Shown: in pieces, positions 10,128-17,146 of the stretch
How positions within the stretch are numbered: the first letter of the stretch is position 1
Layout of the letters: each line of letters begins with the position of its first letter
Source: a virus
Virus record (IMG/VR): IMGVR_UViG_3300028844_005976
Location: 19,312 to 47,572 of that record
Reading direction: 5' to 3' (one strand)
DNA length: 28,261 nucleotides
Program-made: the position numbers and the translations under genes
The notes under the pieces: model-generated
What the model saw: only the letters and a program-made list of their open reading frames with translations
Database searches by the model: none
What the model was told of the DNA's origin: nothing

Positions 10128-11423
10128 ATGATGTCTAGATGGATCAATACTAAAGTAGAATTTGTATGGGATGAAGCTACCCAACAATATAAAGAAGTGA
10201 ACGCTGAAGGATTTCATTATGATGGTCCAATGGCTGAAGCACAAGATGTGCCTAACGATAGAGAGGCTAGATATCCTAAAACACCATTTGGTGGCTCTCA
10301 AGTCAGCATAGATACCAGACCAGATGTTGGTGATGTAGTTACTGATACTCAAAAGGTAACTGCAGGATACTTTACTGGAGGTGGTGGAACTCTAAACGGT
10401 ACTGAAATGTATACAGGATCGTTGGCTGATAGTAACGAAAAATATTACTTTAATGTTACACAAACACATCCAGATTCTGCTAGTGCAGAAACACAATTTA
10501 GTGTAGCTTATGGTCATGCAGGAGGTTCTGGATCTAATGTGGATGGTGGTAATTTATACGGATCTACTCAAACCGTTTATGGTCAATGGGCTACCTCTTT
10601 ACTAGGTGAAAACGAAGTATCGGGTGGATTTAAAATATCAGCATTGGGTTCTAGTGGTGTACATGCAACAGCAAATGTTAGAGATGAAGATGTATACTTT
10701 CTAGTTGGAAGAAGAGAACGATTTAGAGATAGAATTAATAAGAAAAACGTCACTTTAGTATTTAGTGGTAGCACTAGTAATGGATTAAGTGGATCAGATC
10801 TCAGTCTAACAGACGATTCAGCTATTGTGAGTCCAACTTCTACTATAGTGGGTCCAAGATATAATTTGGTCAGTGGAGCTTTGGGATCAGTACACACAGC
10901 AGCTTCAACAAGAACATTTGGACACTTTTATCCTGAAATGGGAGTAATGGTATTTAGTGTTTCTGAGCTATCAGCTAGTATTCCAGGAGATGAAACTATA
11001 TCAACCATTACAGCTAGTTTTGCTAAAACCGGAACTACAGGAAATGGAGATTTTTTAAGTTCAAGTGGATTCACACCTAATCTAAGTGCACAAGGTGATC
11101 AGCAAAACGCATTAAAATTTGTAAATTGTCTCTCTAACGATGCAGCTAGCATTACACTAAGATCTGAAGAAGATCAAGTGTCTGTTAGTTACTTTTGTAG
11201 AGTTAAATCCAATCAAATGAATCATAGTAACAACCCTACCTTCACATCAGGATCTTTTAATGAATTAAGACATCGTAGTATGTGGGGCAATCCAACAGTA
11301 TTTGTTACTGGAGTTGGGCTGTTTAATGATTCAGGAATGTTAGTAGCTCAAGGTAAATTGAGTACACCTCTGAAGAAAAATTACAGTTCAGAAGCTACTG
11401 TCAAGGTTAAACTAACATACTAG
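10128..11423 (+). CDS. Virion structural protein, Gly/Ser-rich
   Basis: 431 aa from ATG 10128, or 430 aa from the adjacent ATG at 10131. The Shine-Dalgarno AGGAG at 10120-10124 is only 3 nt from the first ATG but 6 nt from the second, so 10131 may be the true start. The N-terminal sequence (TKVEFVWDEATQQYKEV ... FHYDGPMAEAQ) is of a type seen in phage structural proteins whose residues pack against the tail or head. The rest is Ser/Gly/Thr-rich beta-type sequence (FSGSTSNGLSGSDLSL) ending in a beta strand (EATVKVKLTY). No catalytic motif is visible. It follows the 221-aa gene after 6 nt, so they are probably co-transcribed. Exact role unknown. Confidence 0.72.
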   Translation: MMSRWINTKVEFVWDEATQQYKEVNAEGFHYDGPMAEAQDVPNDREARYPKTPFGGSQVSIDTRPDVGDVVTDTQKVTAGYFTGGGGTLNGTEMYTGSLADSNEKYYFNVTQTHPDSASAETQFSVAYGHAGGSGSNVDGGNLYGSTQTVYGQWATSLLGENEVSGGFKISALGSSGVHATANVRDEDVYFLVGRRERFRDRINKKNVTLVFSGSTSNGLSGSDLSLTDDSAIVSPTSTIVGPRYNLVSGALGSVHTAASTRTFGHFYPEMGVMVFSVSELSASIPGDETISTITASFAKTGTTGNGDFLSSSGFTPNLSAQGDQQNALKFVNCLSNDAASITLRSEEDQVSVSYFCRVKSNQMNHSNNPTFTSGSFNELRHRSMWGNPTVFVTGVGLFNDSGMLVAQGKLSTPLKKNYSSEATVKVKLTY

Positions 11424-11438
11424 TGAAGATGTCATGGA

Positions 11439-12506
11439 ATGCATGTATTTAAGCAGATCAATAGGAACGATTTTACACTATCCGAAACTAAGATACACAA
11501 ACAGCAATCTTTAAATTCAGCCTCGCTGGGCATAGTATCAGTTCAATATAGATCCGGATCAAAGCTCAATGATTATCAATATGATACATCAGGTAGTCAG
11601 TGGTCATCGTTACATAGTATGTTCTACGCAAGTGGAAGTACTGATGAAGATCAACTAAATCAACCCGCAGCAAGTTTAGGTCATTATAGATTACTTGATA
11701 GACAGTTTTTAAGTAAGTTTTATCCAACGGGTTCCGTATTATCAATACCTCAGCAATACTATGGAGAACGAATTAAACCCTCTTCTCTAAAAATAACAGA
11801 TACCCATAATCCCAAGAAAGAAATAATTATAATAGATGATGGAAATGGTAATCTATACAGCACCAATGCAACATTATCACAGTCACTGGGACCTTTGTCT
11901 TCATCTGACAATTACCTGGGGAATATTTTCTATGAATCTGGACTAATTATATTGGCCGAGACAGGATCTTCTCATCAAGAGGACTTTGAAGTAAAAAATG
12001 ATTTAGGTATAGAGTTGCCTGTAATAGAAACGGTATCTGGAGAAGATGGCGTCAATGTATTAATAGATACAGCTACTGTTAATGAAGACGGTACACCCAT
12101 TGATCTTGCACCATTTGTATTTTTAAAAGATGCAATGATAGACAAGTATAAAGTAGAGTTTGAATCTACTCAAACGGTATTTACTCAAGAGTATACGGTT
12201 AGAATAGATCCCAGTGAATACAACTCTACTATGAACCATACAGTAAGAGGTTTCCTGAGCGGAAGCTCTGAAAATTTACACACTAATACGCCATTTATAG
12301 GTCCCGACTTTACGGGATCCGGATGGACACCATATCTAACACAAATACACCTTTACAGTGACAAACCAACGGTCATGGGATCATTTGATAACAATCCTAA
12401 CGGAGACATACCCCTACAGGAACCAGTTATAATAGCTAATCTACCCAGAGCAATAAAGATGCGACCAGATATGGCAATGACGTTTAAATTAAGACTAGAT
12501 GTTTAA
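11439..12506 (+). CDS. Virion structural protein, 355 aa
   Basis: The start is the ATG at 11439: an in-frame TGA at 11424 rules out an earlier start, and the frame of ATG 11434 is different. The sequence opens MHVFKQINRNDFTLSETKIH and is rich in Ser, Gly and Tyr with scattered beta-type segments (GSVLSIPQQYYGERIKPSS; MAMTFKLRLDV at the end). There is no signal peptide or membrane segment. It closes the structural run that begins at the window edge; the next gene begins after 55 nt with a new ribosome binding site. A tail/fibre-associated role is inferred from composition and context; I do not recognise a named family. Confidence 0.7.
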   Translation: MHVFKQINRNDFTLSETKIHKQQSLNSASLGIVSVQYRSGSKLNDYQYDTSGSQWSSLHSMFYASGSTDEDQLNQPAASLGHYRLLDRQFLSKFYPTGSVLSIPQQYYGERIKPSSLKITDTHNPKKEIIIIDDGNGNLYSTNATLSQSLGPLSSSDNYLGNIFYESGLIILAETGSSHQEDFEVKNDLGIELPVIETVSGEDGVNVLIDTATVNEDGTPIDLAPFVFLKDAMIDKYKVEFESTQTVFTQEYTVRIDPSEYNSTMNHTVRGFLSGSSENLHTNTPFIGPDFTGSGWTPYLTQIHLYSDKPTVMGSFDNNPNGDIPLQEPVIIANLPRAIKMRPDMAMTFKLRLDV

Positions 12507-12517
12507 CTTGTCGTTGA

Positions 12518-12525
12518 TATTTATA
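12518..12525 (+). promoter_or_regulatory. Candidate late-promoter-like element TATTTATA
   Basis: Located in the gap between the structural block and the envelope-gene block, 36 nt before the ATG of the 11-aa peptide gene. It is identical to the element at 25237-25244. It would be positioned to drive the envelope cassette separately from the tail genes. Low information content, so only suggestive. Confidence 0.28.
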
Positions 12526-12550
12526 TCTGTAGCGTTTACTTTAACCTTAT

Positions 12551-12556
12551 AGGAGA
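12551..12556 (+). promoter_or_regulatory. Shine-Dalgarno AGGAGA that supports the 11-codon gene
   Basis: AGGAGA lies five bases before ATG 12562, the same sequence and spacing as at 9445 and at 12615 before the outer-membrane-like gene. A near-ideal ribosome binding site here is the main reason to believe the very short downstream frame is translated. Confidence 0.6.
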
Positions 12557-12561
12557 ATAAA

Positions 12562-12597
12562 ATGTGTGACTGTACAGATTGTGGCTGTGGCAAATAA
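12562..12597 (+). CDS. 11-aa cysteine-rich peptide MCDCTDCGCGK
   Basis: The frame reads MCDCTDCGCGK then TAA. Four of eleven residues are Cys in a C-x-C-x-x-C-x-C pattern, the kind of spacing that binds a soft metal (zinc, copper, iron) in metallothionein-like peptides. A strong Shine-Dalgarno and a stop followed shortly by another Shine-Dalgarno and the outer-membrane-like gene suggest it is the first gene of the envelope operon. Alternatively it could be a leader peptide whose translation, sensitive to cysteine supply or ribosome stalling, controls the gene that follows. No family known to me. The short length makes chance possible, but Cys codons are rare in the surrounding genes, which argues against it. 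Confidence 0.5.
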   Translation: MCDCTDCGCGK

Positions 12598-12625
12598 TAA
12601 AAAATAATTTAAATAGGAGAAACAG

Positions 12626-13906
12626 ATGTTAAAGAAAATTTTAATTGGACTATTATTGGTCTCATCTTTGTTTGGTGAAAACGAACTTTGGAAGTTTTTC
12701 AAATACTCTACAGCTTATGCAAGTTTTAGTATAAATGCCCCAAGACACCAAGATGATAGATTTGCTATTATAGGTGGACTATCTACGGGTAACTTAGTAT
12801 TTGAAAGAGATGAAAGAGAACTTAAACCGGATTTTCAAACTTCATTTGGTATAAGAAAAATTGGTAGATTCCAATATGAACCAAAACGAGGTGTTAAATC
12901 TGCTGGTAAGGGTGGAACTTGGTATGATGGTTCAGAACAATCAGCTAACGAGAATGCAACTTTTGGACCAGTTAAGGGTTGGGAATACTTACTAAAATTT
13001 TCCGAAGGTAGACAGTGGGGTGATGAGTACATAAATCAAGAGTATTGGTTGAGATATGTAGGAGAATGGTTTATAGCTAAGGGTGGATATACTGAACTTG
13101 GTTTAGAGGATGTTCAATATATGCAAGGTGACCTTAGAGTAAAGAAGTCTATAGGACAGTTTAACTTTAGTGCGGGTGTAAAGCACAGACAGCATCCAGT
13201 ATATGGTTTTGATGCTGCTATTCTAGATACGACATGGTACAAGGGTCAATGGTGGAAATTTGCTGAGGATGCATTTAACGTTGATGATAATATGTGGTAT
13301 GATCCGACAATGCAAGATGAAGATGGCAATTGGATTAAACAAGATTTATACGAAATAGATCCCAATACAGGTGAGATGAGATTGATAGAAGGCGAGGGTC
13401 CTTTTTGGAACGGTGATGGTCAGTATTGGGGACATGATTGGTTATGGAGAGATGCAGATGGTACTCTCTTTGCATACACCGATAGAGAATATTTTTTATA
13501 TCACTTTCCTGGTATGCTAGAAGAATATATTGAAGGTGTTAAGAACAATCTGGGGTATATGCACGAGACCTCTATAGTATTGGGAGGAGATTTTTATCAT
13601 TATGGTGACAATTGGTGGATACATGCTTGGGGTAATTGGCTACCTTATCATTATGGTCATGATATGTATTCTTATCATAATGCGCATTCATATAAAAAAC
13701 ATAAGGATGAAGGTAATCTTCCCCATGAATTTAAGTTTGCTAATGCTGGTTGGTCTGCATGGAATGATTATGACTTTGGTGCAATATTTGGAGTTAAATT
13801 AAAAGATAACTTGGGTGTATTTTCCGAAGGAAGATATCTATACTACTGGCAAAAACCAGCTTATGATATCAAGATGGGAATTAACTATCAGTTTATGGGA
13901 TTTTAA
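12626..13906 (+). CDS. Phage-encoded outer-membrane beta-barrel-like protein, Trp/Tyr-rich
   Basis: 426 aa with Shine-Dalgarno AGGAGA at 12615-12620. The N-terminus is a clear signal peptide (MLKKILIGLLLVSSLFG, cut probably after FG or FGE). The mature part is unusually rich in aromatics (22 Trp by my count, about 5%) and shows alternating beta-strand pattern, especially near the end (FGVKLKDNLGVFSEGRYLYY ... IKMGINYQF), finishing in a terminal Phe as expected for a BAM-recognised barrel. A central, loop-like segment (about residues 215-300) is acidic and His/Trp-rich. I infer export to the host outer membrane, where it could block or alter the receptor, or change permeability. It is followed after 1 nt by a lipoprotein gene. 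The family was not identified; an exported structural protein is less likely. Confidence 0.7.
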   Translation: MLKKILIGLLLVSSLFGENELWKFFKYSTAYASFSINAPRHQDDRFAIIGGLSTGNLVFERDERELKPDFQTSFGIRKIGRFQYEPKRGVKSAGKGGTWYDGSEQSANENATFGPVKGWEYLLKFSEGRQWGDEYINQEYWLRYVGEWFIAKGGYTELGLEDVQYMQGDLRVKKSIGQFNFSAGVKHRQHPVYGFDAAILDTTWYKGQWWKFAEDAFNVDDNMWYDPTMQDEDGNWIKQDLYEIDPNTGEMRLIEGEGPFWNGDGQYWGHDWLWRDADGTLFAYTDREYFLYHFPGMLEEYIEGVKNNLGYMHETSIVLGGDFYHYGDNWWIHAWGNWLPYHYGHDMYSYHNAHSYKKHKDEGNLPHEFKFANAGWSAWNDYDFGAIFGVKLKDNLGVFSEGRYLYYWQKPAYDIKMGINYQFMGF

Positions 13907-13907
13907 T

Positions 13908-14504
13908 ATGGACCATTATAAAATATATAACAATCTAAAACTATTTTGTTTAATAGGAATGGTGTCTTTATTTGCATTTAATTGTGATAATAGAAATGAA
14001 GAGCCATTAGTAGAAAACATTGAGATGTGGGTAAATGGTTCGGAGTTTAATGTCCGTGAGTACTACGAAAGTATTACAACATACGGAGCATCAGCAGTAC
14101 AATTAGATGGTTCTATAAAAAAGATATTTGTACTACACTTTCAAAGAGAAGATGGTAGAGTTACGCCTGAAAAGGAACACTACGCTTTGATTATGTATGA
14201 TAACAACGGACAGGATAATGGTCAACTAATAGATACTAAATTGTATTTAGGTGGTACACAAATGGATTCATTATTACTTGAAACTACAAGTGGTAGAATC
14301 ACATTAGAGATTGTAGGTTTATCTGATTTTACAGAATTTGCACAAGCCTCGATACAAAAGTATGAAGATGGCAAAGTTAGTGGTATTGCAGATGGATACT
14401 TTTTCAATCCATATAGAAATGAAATGCAACATGGTATAATTATTTTTGATAACTTAGAAGTGGGCACAGACCCTGAAGCTACGTTTTATCAAGGTGTCTA
14501 TTAA
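13908..14504 (+). CDS. Probable lipoprotein of unknown function
   Basis: 198 aa from ATG 13908, one base after the preceding stop. The frame is open further upstream, but that part overlaps the outer-membrane-like gene and lacks a signal peptide. The N-terminus has a basic/polar start, a hydrophobic core (LKLFCLIGMVSLFAF) and Cys26 followed by acidic/polar residues (CDNRNEEP), as in a lipoprotein signal. The lipobox is atypical (A-F-N-C; Asn at -1), so lipidation is likely but not certain. The mature domain is beta-rich (ALIMYDNNGQDNGQLIDTKLYL). Its position between an outer-membrane-like protein and a membrane-anchored coiled-coil protein suggests an envelope role; an outer-spanin-like role is an alternative. 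Confidence 0.65.
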   Translation: MDHYKIYNNLKLFCLIGMVSLFAFNCDNRNEEPLVENIEMWVNGSEFNVREYYESITTYGASAVQLDGSIKKIFVLHFQREDGRVTPEKEHYALIMYDNNGQDNGQLIDTKLYLGGTQMDSLLLETTSGRITLEIVGLSDFTEFAQASIQKYEDGKVSGIADGYFFNPYRNEMQHGIIIFDNLEVGTDPEATFYQGVY

Positions 14505-15137
14505 GTGAGTGAAAATGGAATCAAATTAGGTCAGTTGTTGTGTGATGAAGATGTTATCACAAAAAGACAACTAAGTAAAGCCTTACAAGAACAAGTCAAG
14601 GGTAAGAAAGGTACGCTTGGTGAAATTCTTGTAGATATGGGTGTTTGTTCATTTGAGGATATTACTGATGCTATGATGAACCACTCTTCCGATACTAAAA
14701 AGCACGAAGAAAAACACAACGAGATTCACAAAGAACCTACACCACAACCTGTAGTAGAAGAACCAAAGGTAGAAGAACCCACAGAACTTTCTGAAGAAAA
14801 GGTTATGGGGACCAAGTTCTCAATGTCAGTTCAAACTATAATAGGGTTGGTAACTCTCATATCTACAGCTGTAGGTGGTTATTATATGTTATTACAGGAA
14901 ATTGAAGAAGCAAAAAATCTACCTGAAATAAACGTAGAAAAGATTTTTACAGATGAGTATCCATCTAAACCCGATGGTCACAACTGGCCTCGTTCATACG
15001 AACAATATAAAAATCAAGTTGGTGGTTTGCAAGAAGATATGGATGCTGTTTATGATATGTTAGATGAGTATGAAGAAACTATTAAAGAGTTGGAAAAAGA
15101 CATTAAAGATTTAGAACGAAGAAAGAAGGATAAATAG
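14505..15137 (+). CDS. Membrane-anchored coiled-coil protein with N-terminal MshEN-like (type II secretion ATPase N-domain) motif
   Basis: 210 aa, GTG start immediately after the previous stop. Residues 7-30 (KLGQLLCDEDVITKRQLSKA followed by LQEQ) match the 24-residue RLGxxL..L..L..Q unit of MshEN domains, with Lys for Arg; residues 37-60 are a degenerate second unit (TLGEIL ... EDITDAMM). MshEN domains bind cyclic-di-GMP in some secretion ATPases, but here no ATPase follows. Instead there is a charged Pro/Glu linker (61-103), one membrane helix (about 107-130) and a Glu/Lys coiled coil (about 168-207). Topology would be MshEN in the cytoplasm and coiled coil in the periplasm. Possible roles: a signalling/anchoring protein, or an inner-spanin-like partner of the neighbouring lipoprotein. 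Confidence 0.68.
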   Translation: MSENGIKLGQLLCDEDVITKRQLSKALQEQVKGKKGTLGEILVDMGVCSFEDITDAMMNHSSDTKKHEEKHNEIHKEPTPQPVVEEPKVEEPTELSEEKVMGTKFSMSVQTIIGLVTLISTAVGGYYMLLQEIEEAKNLPEINVEKIFTDEYPSKPDGHNWPRSYEQYKNQVGGLQEDMDAVYDMLDEYEETIKELEKDIKDLERRKKDK

Positions 15138-15146
15138 GAGTCAGTT

Positions 15147-15521
15147 ATGAGATTTATTGTTACTTTATTATTATTTTTATCAGTAACATATGGGCAAATA
15201 AACGATAAGAACTTTAAAGAAAGGATTAATGGTGGAATTGTAGTTGCTATCTTTTCAGCAGAATGGCAAGATGCTGAATTTGATGAAAAACTTATTAAAG
15301 GTATAAAGGGATATCAAGATTGTGATATACTCTATATTAAAAGCGAGGAAGCTCCAAAGGTTGTAAAGAAACTTAGGTTTAGAAACTTTCCTTCTATGGC
15401 TCTTTTTTATGATGGTTCTAAGAAAGAAACCTGGAAAGCAGATATGGATGGTGAATTAGATGTCAGTAATAAAGAAATAAAATCGTCAATTGATGATGTA
15501 TTAGCTGAGGATGTATTCTGA
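15147..15521 (+). CDS. Exported thioredoxin-like protein lacking the CXXC active site
   Basis: 124 aa with ribosome binding site AGGAG before ATG 15147. It has a signal peptide (MRFIVTLLLFLSVTYG, then QIND). The mature part follows the thioredoxin fold: the strand IVVAIFSAEW leads to the active-site position, the strand DILYIKSEE follows, and the cis-proline region is recognisable (RFRNFPSMALFYDG, Pro82). Where thioredoxins have W-C-x-x-C this protein has W-Q-D-A-E, so it cannot do dithiol exchange. It may bind peptides or a partner as a chaperone-like domain in the periplasm. Its stop overlaps the next start (TGATG). Family assignment rests on pattern only. Confidence 0.62.
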   Translation: MRFIVTLLLFLSVTYGQINDKNFKERINGGIVVAIFSAEWQDAEFDEKLIKGIKGYQDCDILYIKSEEAPKVVKKLRFRNFPSMALFYDGSKKETWKADMDGELDVSNKEIKSSIDDVLAEDVF

Positions 15522-15850
15522 TGAGTGAAGATAAAAATGTAACTAAACAAAAATGGGATGGTGTCGAGAGAAGAAAGAATAAACCTGTAGATCAAAAAAA
15601 ATCAATGGAATGGTTGACAGGTCCTGATGAATTGCATGGTGGAGATGGTTTACCGGATTGGATGCAATTTTCCATCACATTGGGAATGTTTGGAATTTTA
15701 TATTGGGTTTTACATTTGTTGTTCCACCCAACATTAGAATTAGACGAAGTACATAGAGATTTATTAAATATTATCTTAGGTACATTCATTGCAACTTTTG
15801 GTAAGACAATAGACTTTTGGTTTAGACACTCAAAGAAGAAGGGTAAGTAG
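15521..15850 (+). CDS. Holin-like small membrane protein
   Basis: 109 aa, start overlapping the previous stop by one base. The N-terminus is hydrophilic (about 45 residues, KWDGVERRKNK). Two hydrophobic helices follow, about 47-69 (WMQFSITLGMFGILYWVLHL) and 80-101 (LLNIILGTFIATFGKTIDFW), then a strongly basic tail (FRHSKKKGK). The second helix ending in ..TFGKTIDFWF resembles the end of three-helix holins of phages and gene transfer agents, where FWFG is typical. That would make it the pore that starts lysis from the cytoplasmic membrane. No endolysin is seen in this window, so the lysis assignment is not confirmed by neighbours. Confidence 0.58.
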   Translation: MSEDKNVTKQKWDGVERRKNKPVDQKKSMEWLTGPDELHGGDGLPDWMQFSITLGMFGILYWVLHLLFHPTLELDEVHRDLLNIILGTFIATFGKTIDFWFRHSKKKGK

Positions 15851-15855
15851 TTATA

Positions 15856-16521
15856 GTGGATATAAACATAGCTACACTTGCAGGACATTTAGCATTTGGG
15901 CTAATAGCATTTTCTTTTCTTGTAAAGGATATATTATGGTTACGTCTACTCAGTATATTAGCAAGTCTATTCTCCGTTTTTTATAATTATTTTATTCCAG
16001 CTAATCCTATGTGGTTAGCTATAAACTGGAACATTATTTTTGTCTTGGTTAATGTATACCATGTAGCTGTCATAATATATGAAAAGAGATCAGTGGATAT
16101 GTCTCCCAAGTTTAAAGAATTGTATGAGACTATGTTTAAAGAACTCACTCCTGTAGAATTTTTAAAAATAACTAATGTTGCTAAATGGATAAAATATGAG
16201 ACTCCGGAACCAATTATAAAACAAAACAAACCAGTTAATGATTTAATTCTAATATACAATGGTACTGTAGATGTTATTGTGGACAGGAAGAAAGTAGCAG
16301 AATTAAAAGATGGTCAGTTTGTAGGAGAGATGTCATTTATCACAGAAAAACCAGCAACAGCTACGTGTGTAGTAAAACACAATACGGAGTGCTTAGTGTG
16401 GCCACAAGAAAGATTCAAGGATTTATTAAAACGTAATCCTTCATTATATTTTACAATACAATCGTTGCTAACTCAAGAAGTATCGAGTAAGTTAGTGACA
16501 TCAAGTAAGTCTAATGATTAA
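15856..16521 (+). CDS. Three-helix membrane protein with Popeye/CRP-like cyclic-nucleotide-binding domain
   Basis: 221 aa from a GTG start 5 nt after the preceding stop. Residues 1-75 form about three membrane helices (HLAFGLIAFSFLV, LLSILASLFSVFYNYF, LAINWNIIFVLVNVYHVAVI). Residues about 110-195 fold like a cNMP-binding domain: IYNGTVDVIVDRKKVAELKD and the phosphate-binding cassette GQFVGEMSFITEKPATATCV (153-172), then LVWPQERFKDLLKRNP. Three helices plus this domain is the architecture of Popeye (POPDC) proteins and their bacterial relatives. The Arg that grips the phosphate in CRP-type cassettes is replaced (PATAT instead of PRxAT), so any ligand may be non-canonical. It overlaps the next gene by 8 nt. 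A phage copy might tune host second-messenger or membrane behaviour. Confidence 0.75.
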   Translation: MDINIATLAGHLAFGLIAFSFLVKDILWLRLLSILASLFSVFYNYFIPANPMWLAINWNIIFVLVNVYHVAVIIYEKRSVDMSPKFKELYETMFKELTPVEFLKITNVAKWIKYETPEPIIKQNKPVNDLILIYNGTVDVIVDRKKVAELKDGQFVGEMSFITEKPATATCVVKHNTECLVWPQERFKDLLKRNPSLYFTIQSLLTQEVSSKLVTSSKSND

Positions 16522-17146
16522 GAAGATAAAAATTAATAGGAGTCCAAAGCCAAGCTGTGATAGAAAGTTAGCTGGTGAGTCTGATGCTCAGTGGAGAAAG
16601 CGATGTGGTCCAAGACCATTGGGATCCATAGGGATGGGTGAGAGTACAACGCGTAGTTCAAAGAAAGGGGCACCTGGAACACTCAAGGCTAAGATAAAAG
16701 GTCCCGTAACAATAGCAAAAGCAAAAGCTCTAAAAAATAGAAAAAATGCTACACCTCACGATAAAGCTCAAGCCAACTGGTTTATAAACATGCAACGTGG
16801 TAAGAAAAAAACCAACGAAGCTCTTGATTTAATTAGAGGCAACCTATGTATAGAGTGTGGATATCCAGTACATGAAGATTTAAAGAAATGGTTCAAACAA
16901 AAATGGGTAAACATAGGCAAGAAAGACAAATCGGGTAAACACCCAGAATGTGGAACTAGTGGAGAAAAGCGTGGCTATGCTAAATGTGTACCAGCATCAA
17001 AGGCTGCTGGGATGTCAAAAAAAGAAAAAGCGTCAGCGACCCGTAGGAAGAGGGCAGCTCAAAATAAAGCAGGTAGAGGTGGTAGAGGGAAACCGGGAAC
17101 TTGTTCCCAAGGTAAAAAACCAATAAAGGTGTCGACTGATGGCTGA
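16514..17146 (+). CDS. Highly basic Cys-containing protein with DUF5872-like region
   Basis: 210 aa, overlapping the previous gene by 8 nt and the next by 8 nt. It is Lys/Arg-rich throughout. Two cysteine-containing parts stand out: an N-terminal segment with C15 and C31 (DAQWRKRCGPRP) and a C-terminal segment, about 112-197, with CIECGYP, then LKKWFKQKWVNIGKKDKSG, HPECGTSGEKRGYAKCVPA and GKPGTC. The latter matches the DUF5872-type sequence (W.NIG..DK.G....CG......GY.KC.PA..A..MS) found in phages and large eukaryotic viruses. Zinc binding and nucleic-acid binding are plausible from composition, but no function is established here. It could be packaged with DNA, given the neighbours with capsid-targeting-like motifs. 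Confidence 0.7.
   Translation: MIKKIKINRSPKPSCDRKLAGESDAQWRKRCGPRPLGSIGMGESTTRSSKKGAPGTLKAKIKGPVTIAKAKALKNRKNATPHDKAQANWFINMQRGKKKTNEALDLIRGNLCIECGYPVHEDLKKWFKQKWVNIGKKDKSGKHPECGTSGEKRGYAKCVPASKAAGMSKKEKASATRRKRAAQNKAGRGGRGKPGTCSQGKKPIKVSTDG

Noticed and set aside
10583-10897. 104-codon minus-strand frame
   Set aside because: Antisense to the 431-aa structural gene, no ribosome binding site, composition typical of a shadow frame.
13815-13907. Upstream extension of the lipoprotein gene to GTG 13815
   Set aside because: It overlaps the barrel gene by about 90 nt and would bury the signal peptide; ATG 13908 directly follows the barrel stop and exposes a proper lipoprotein signal.
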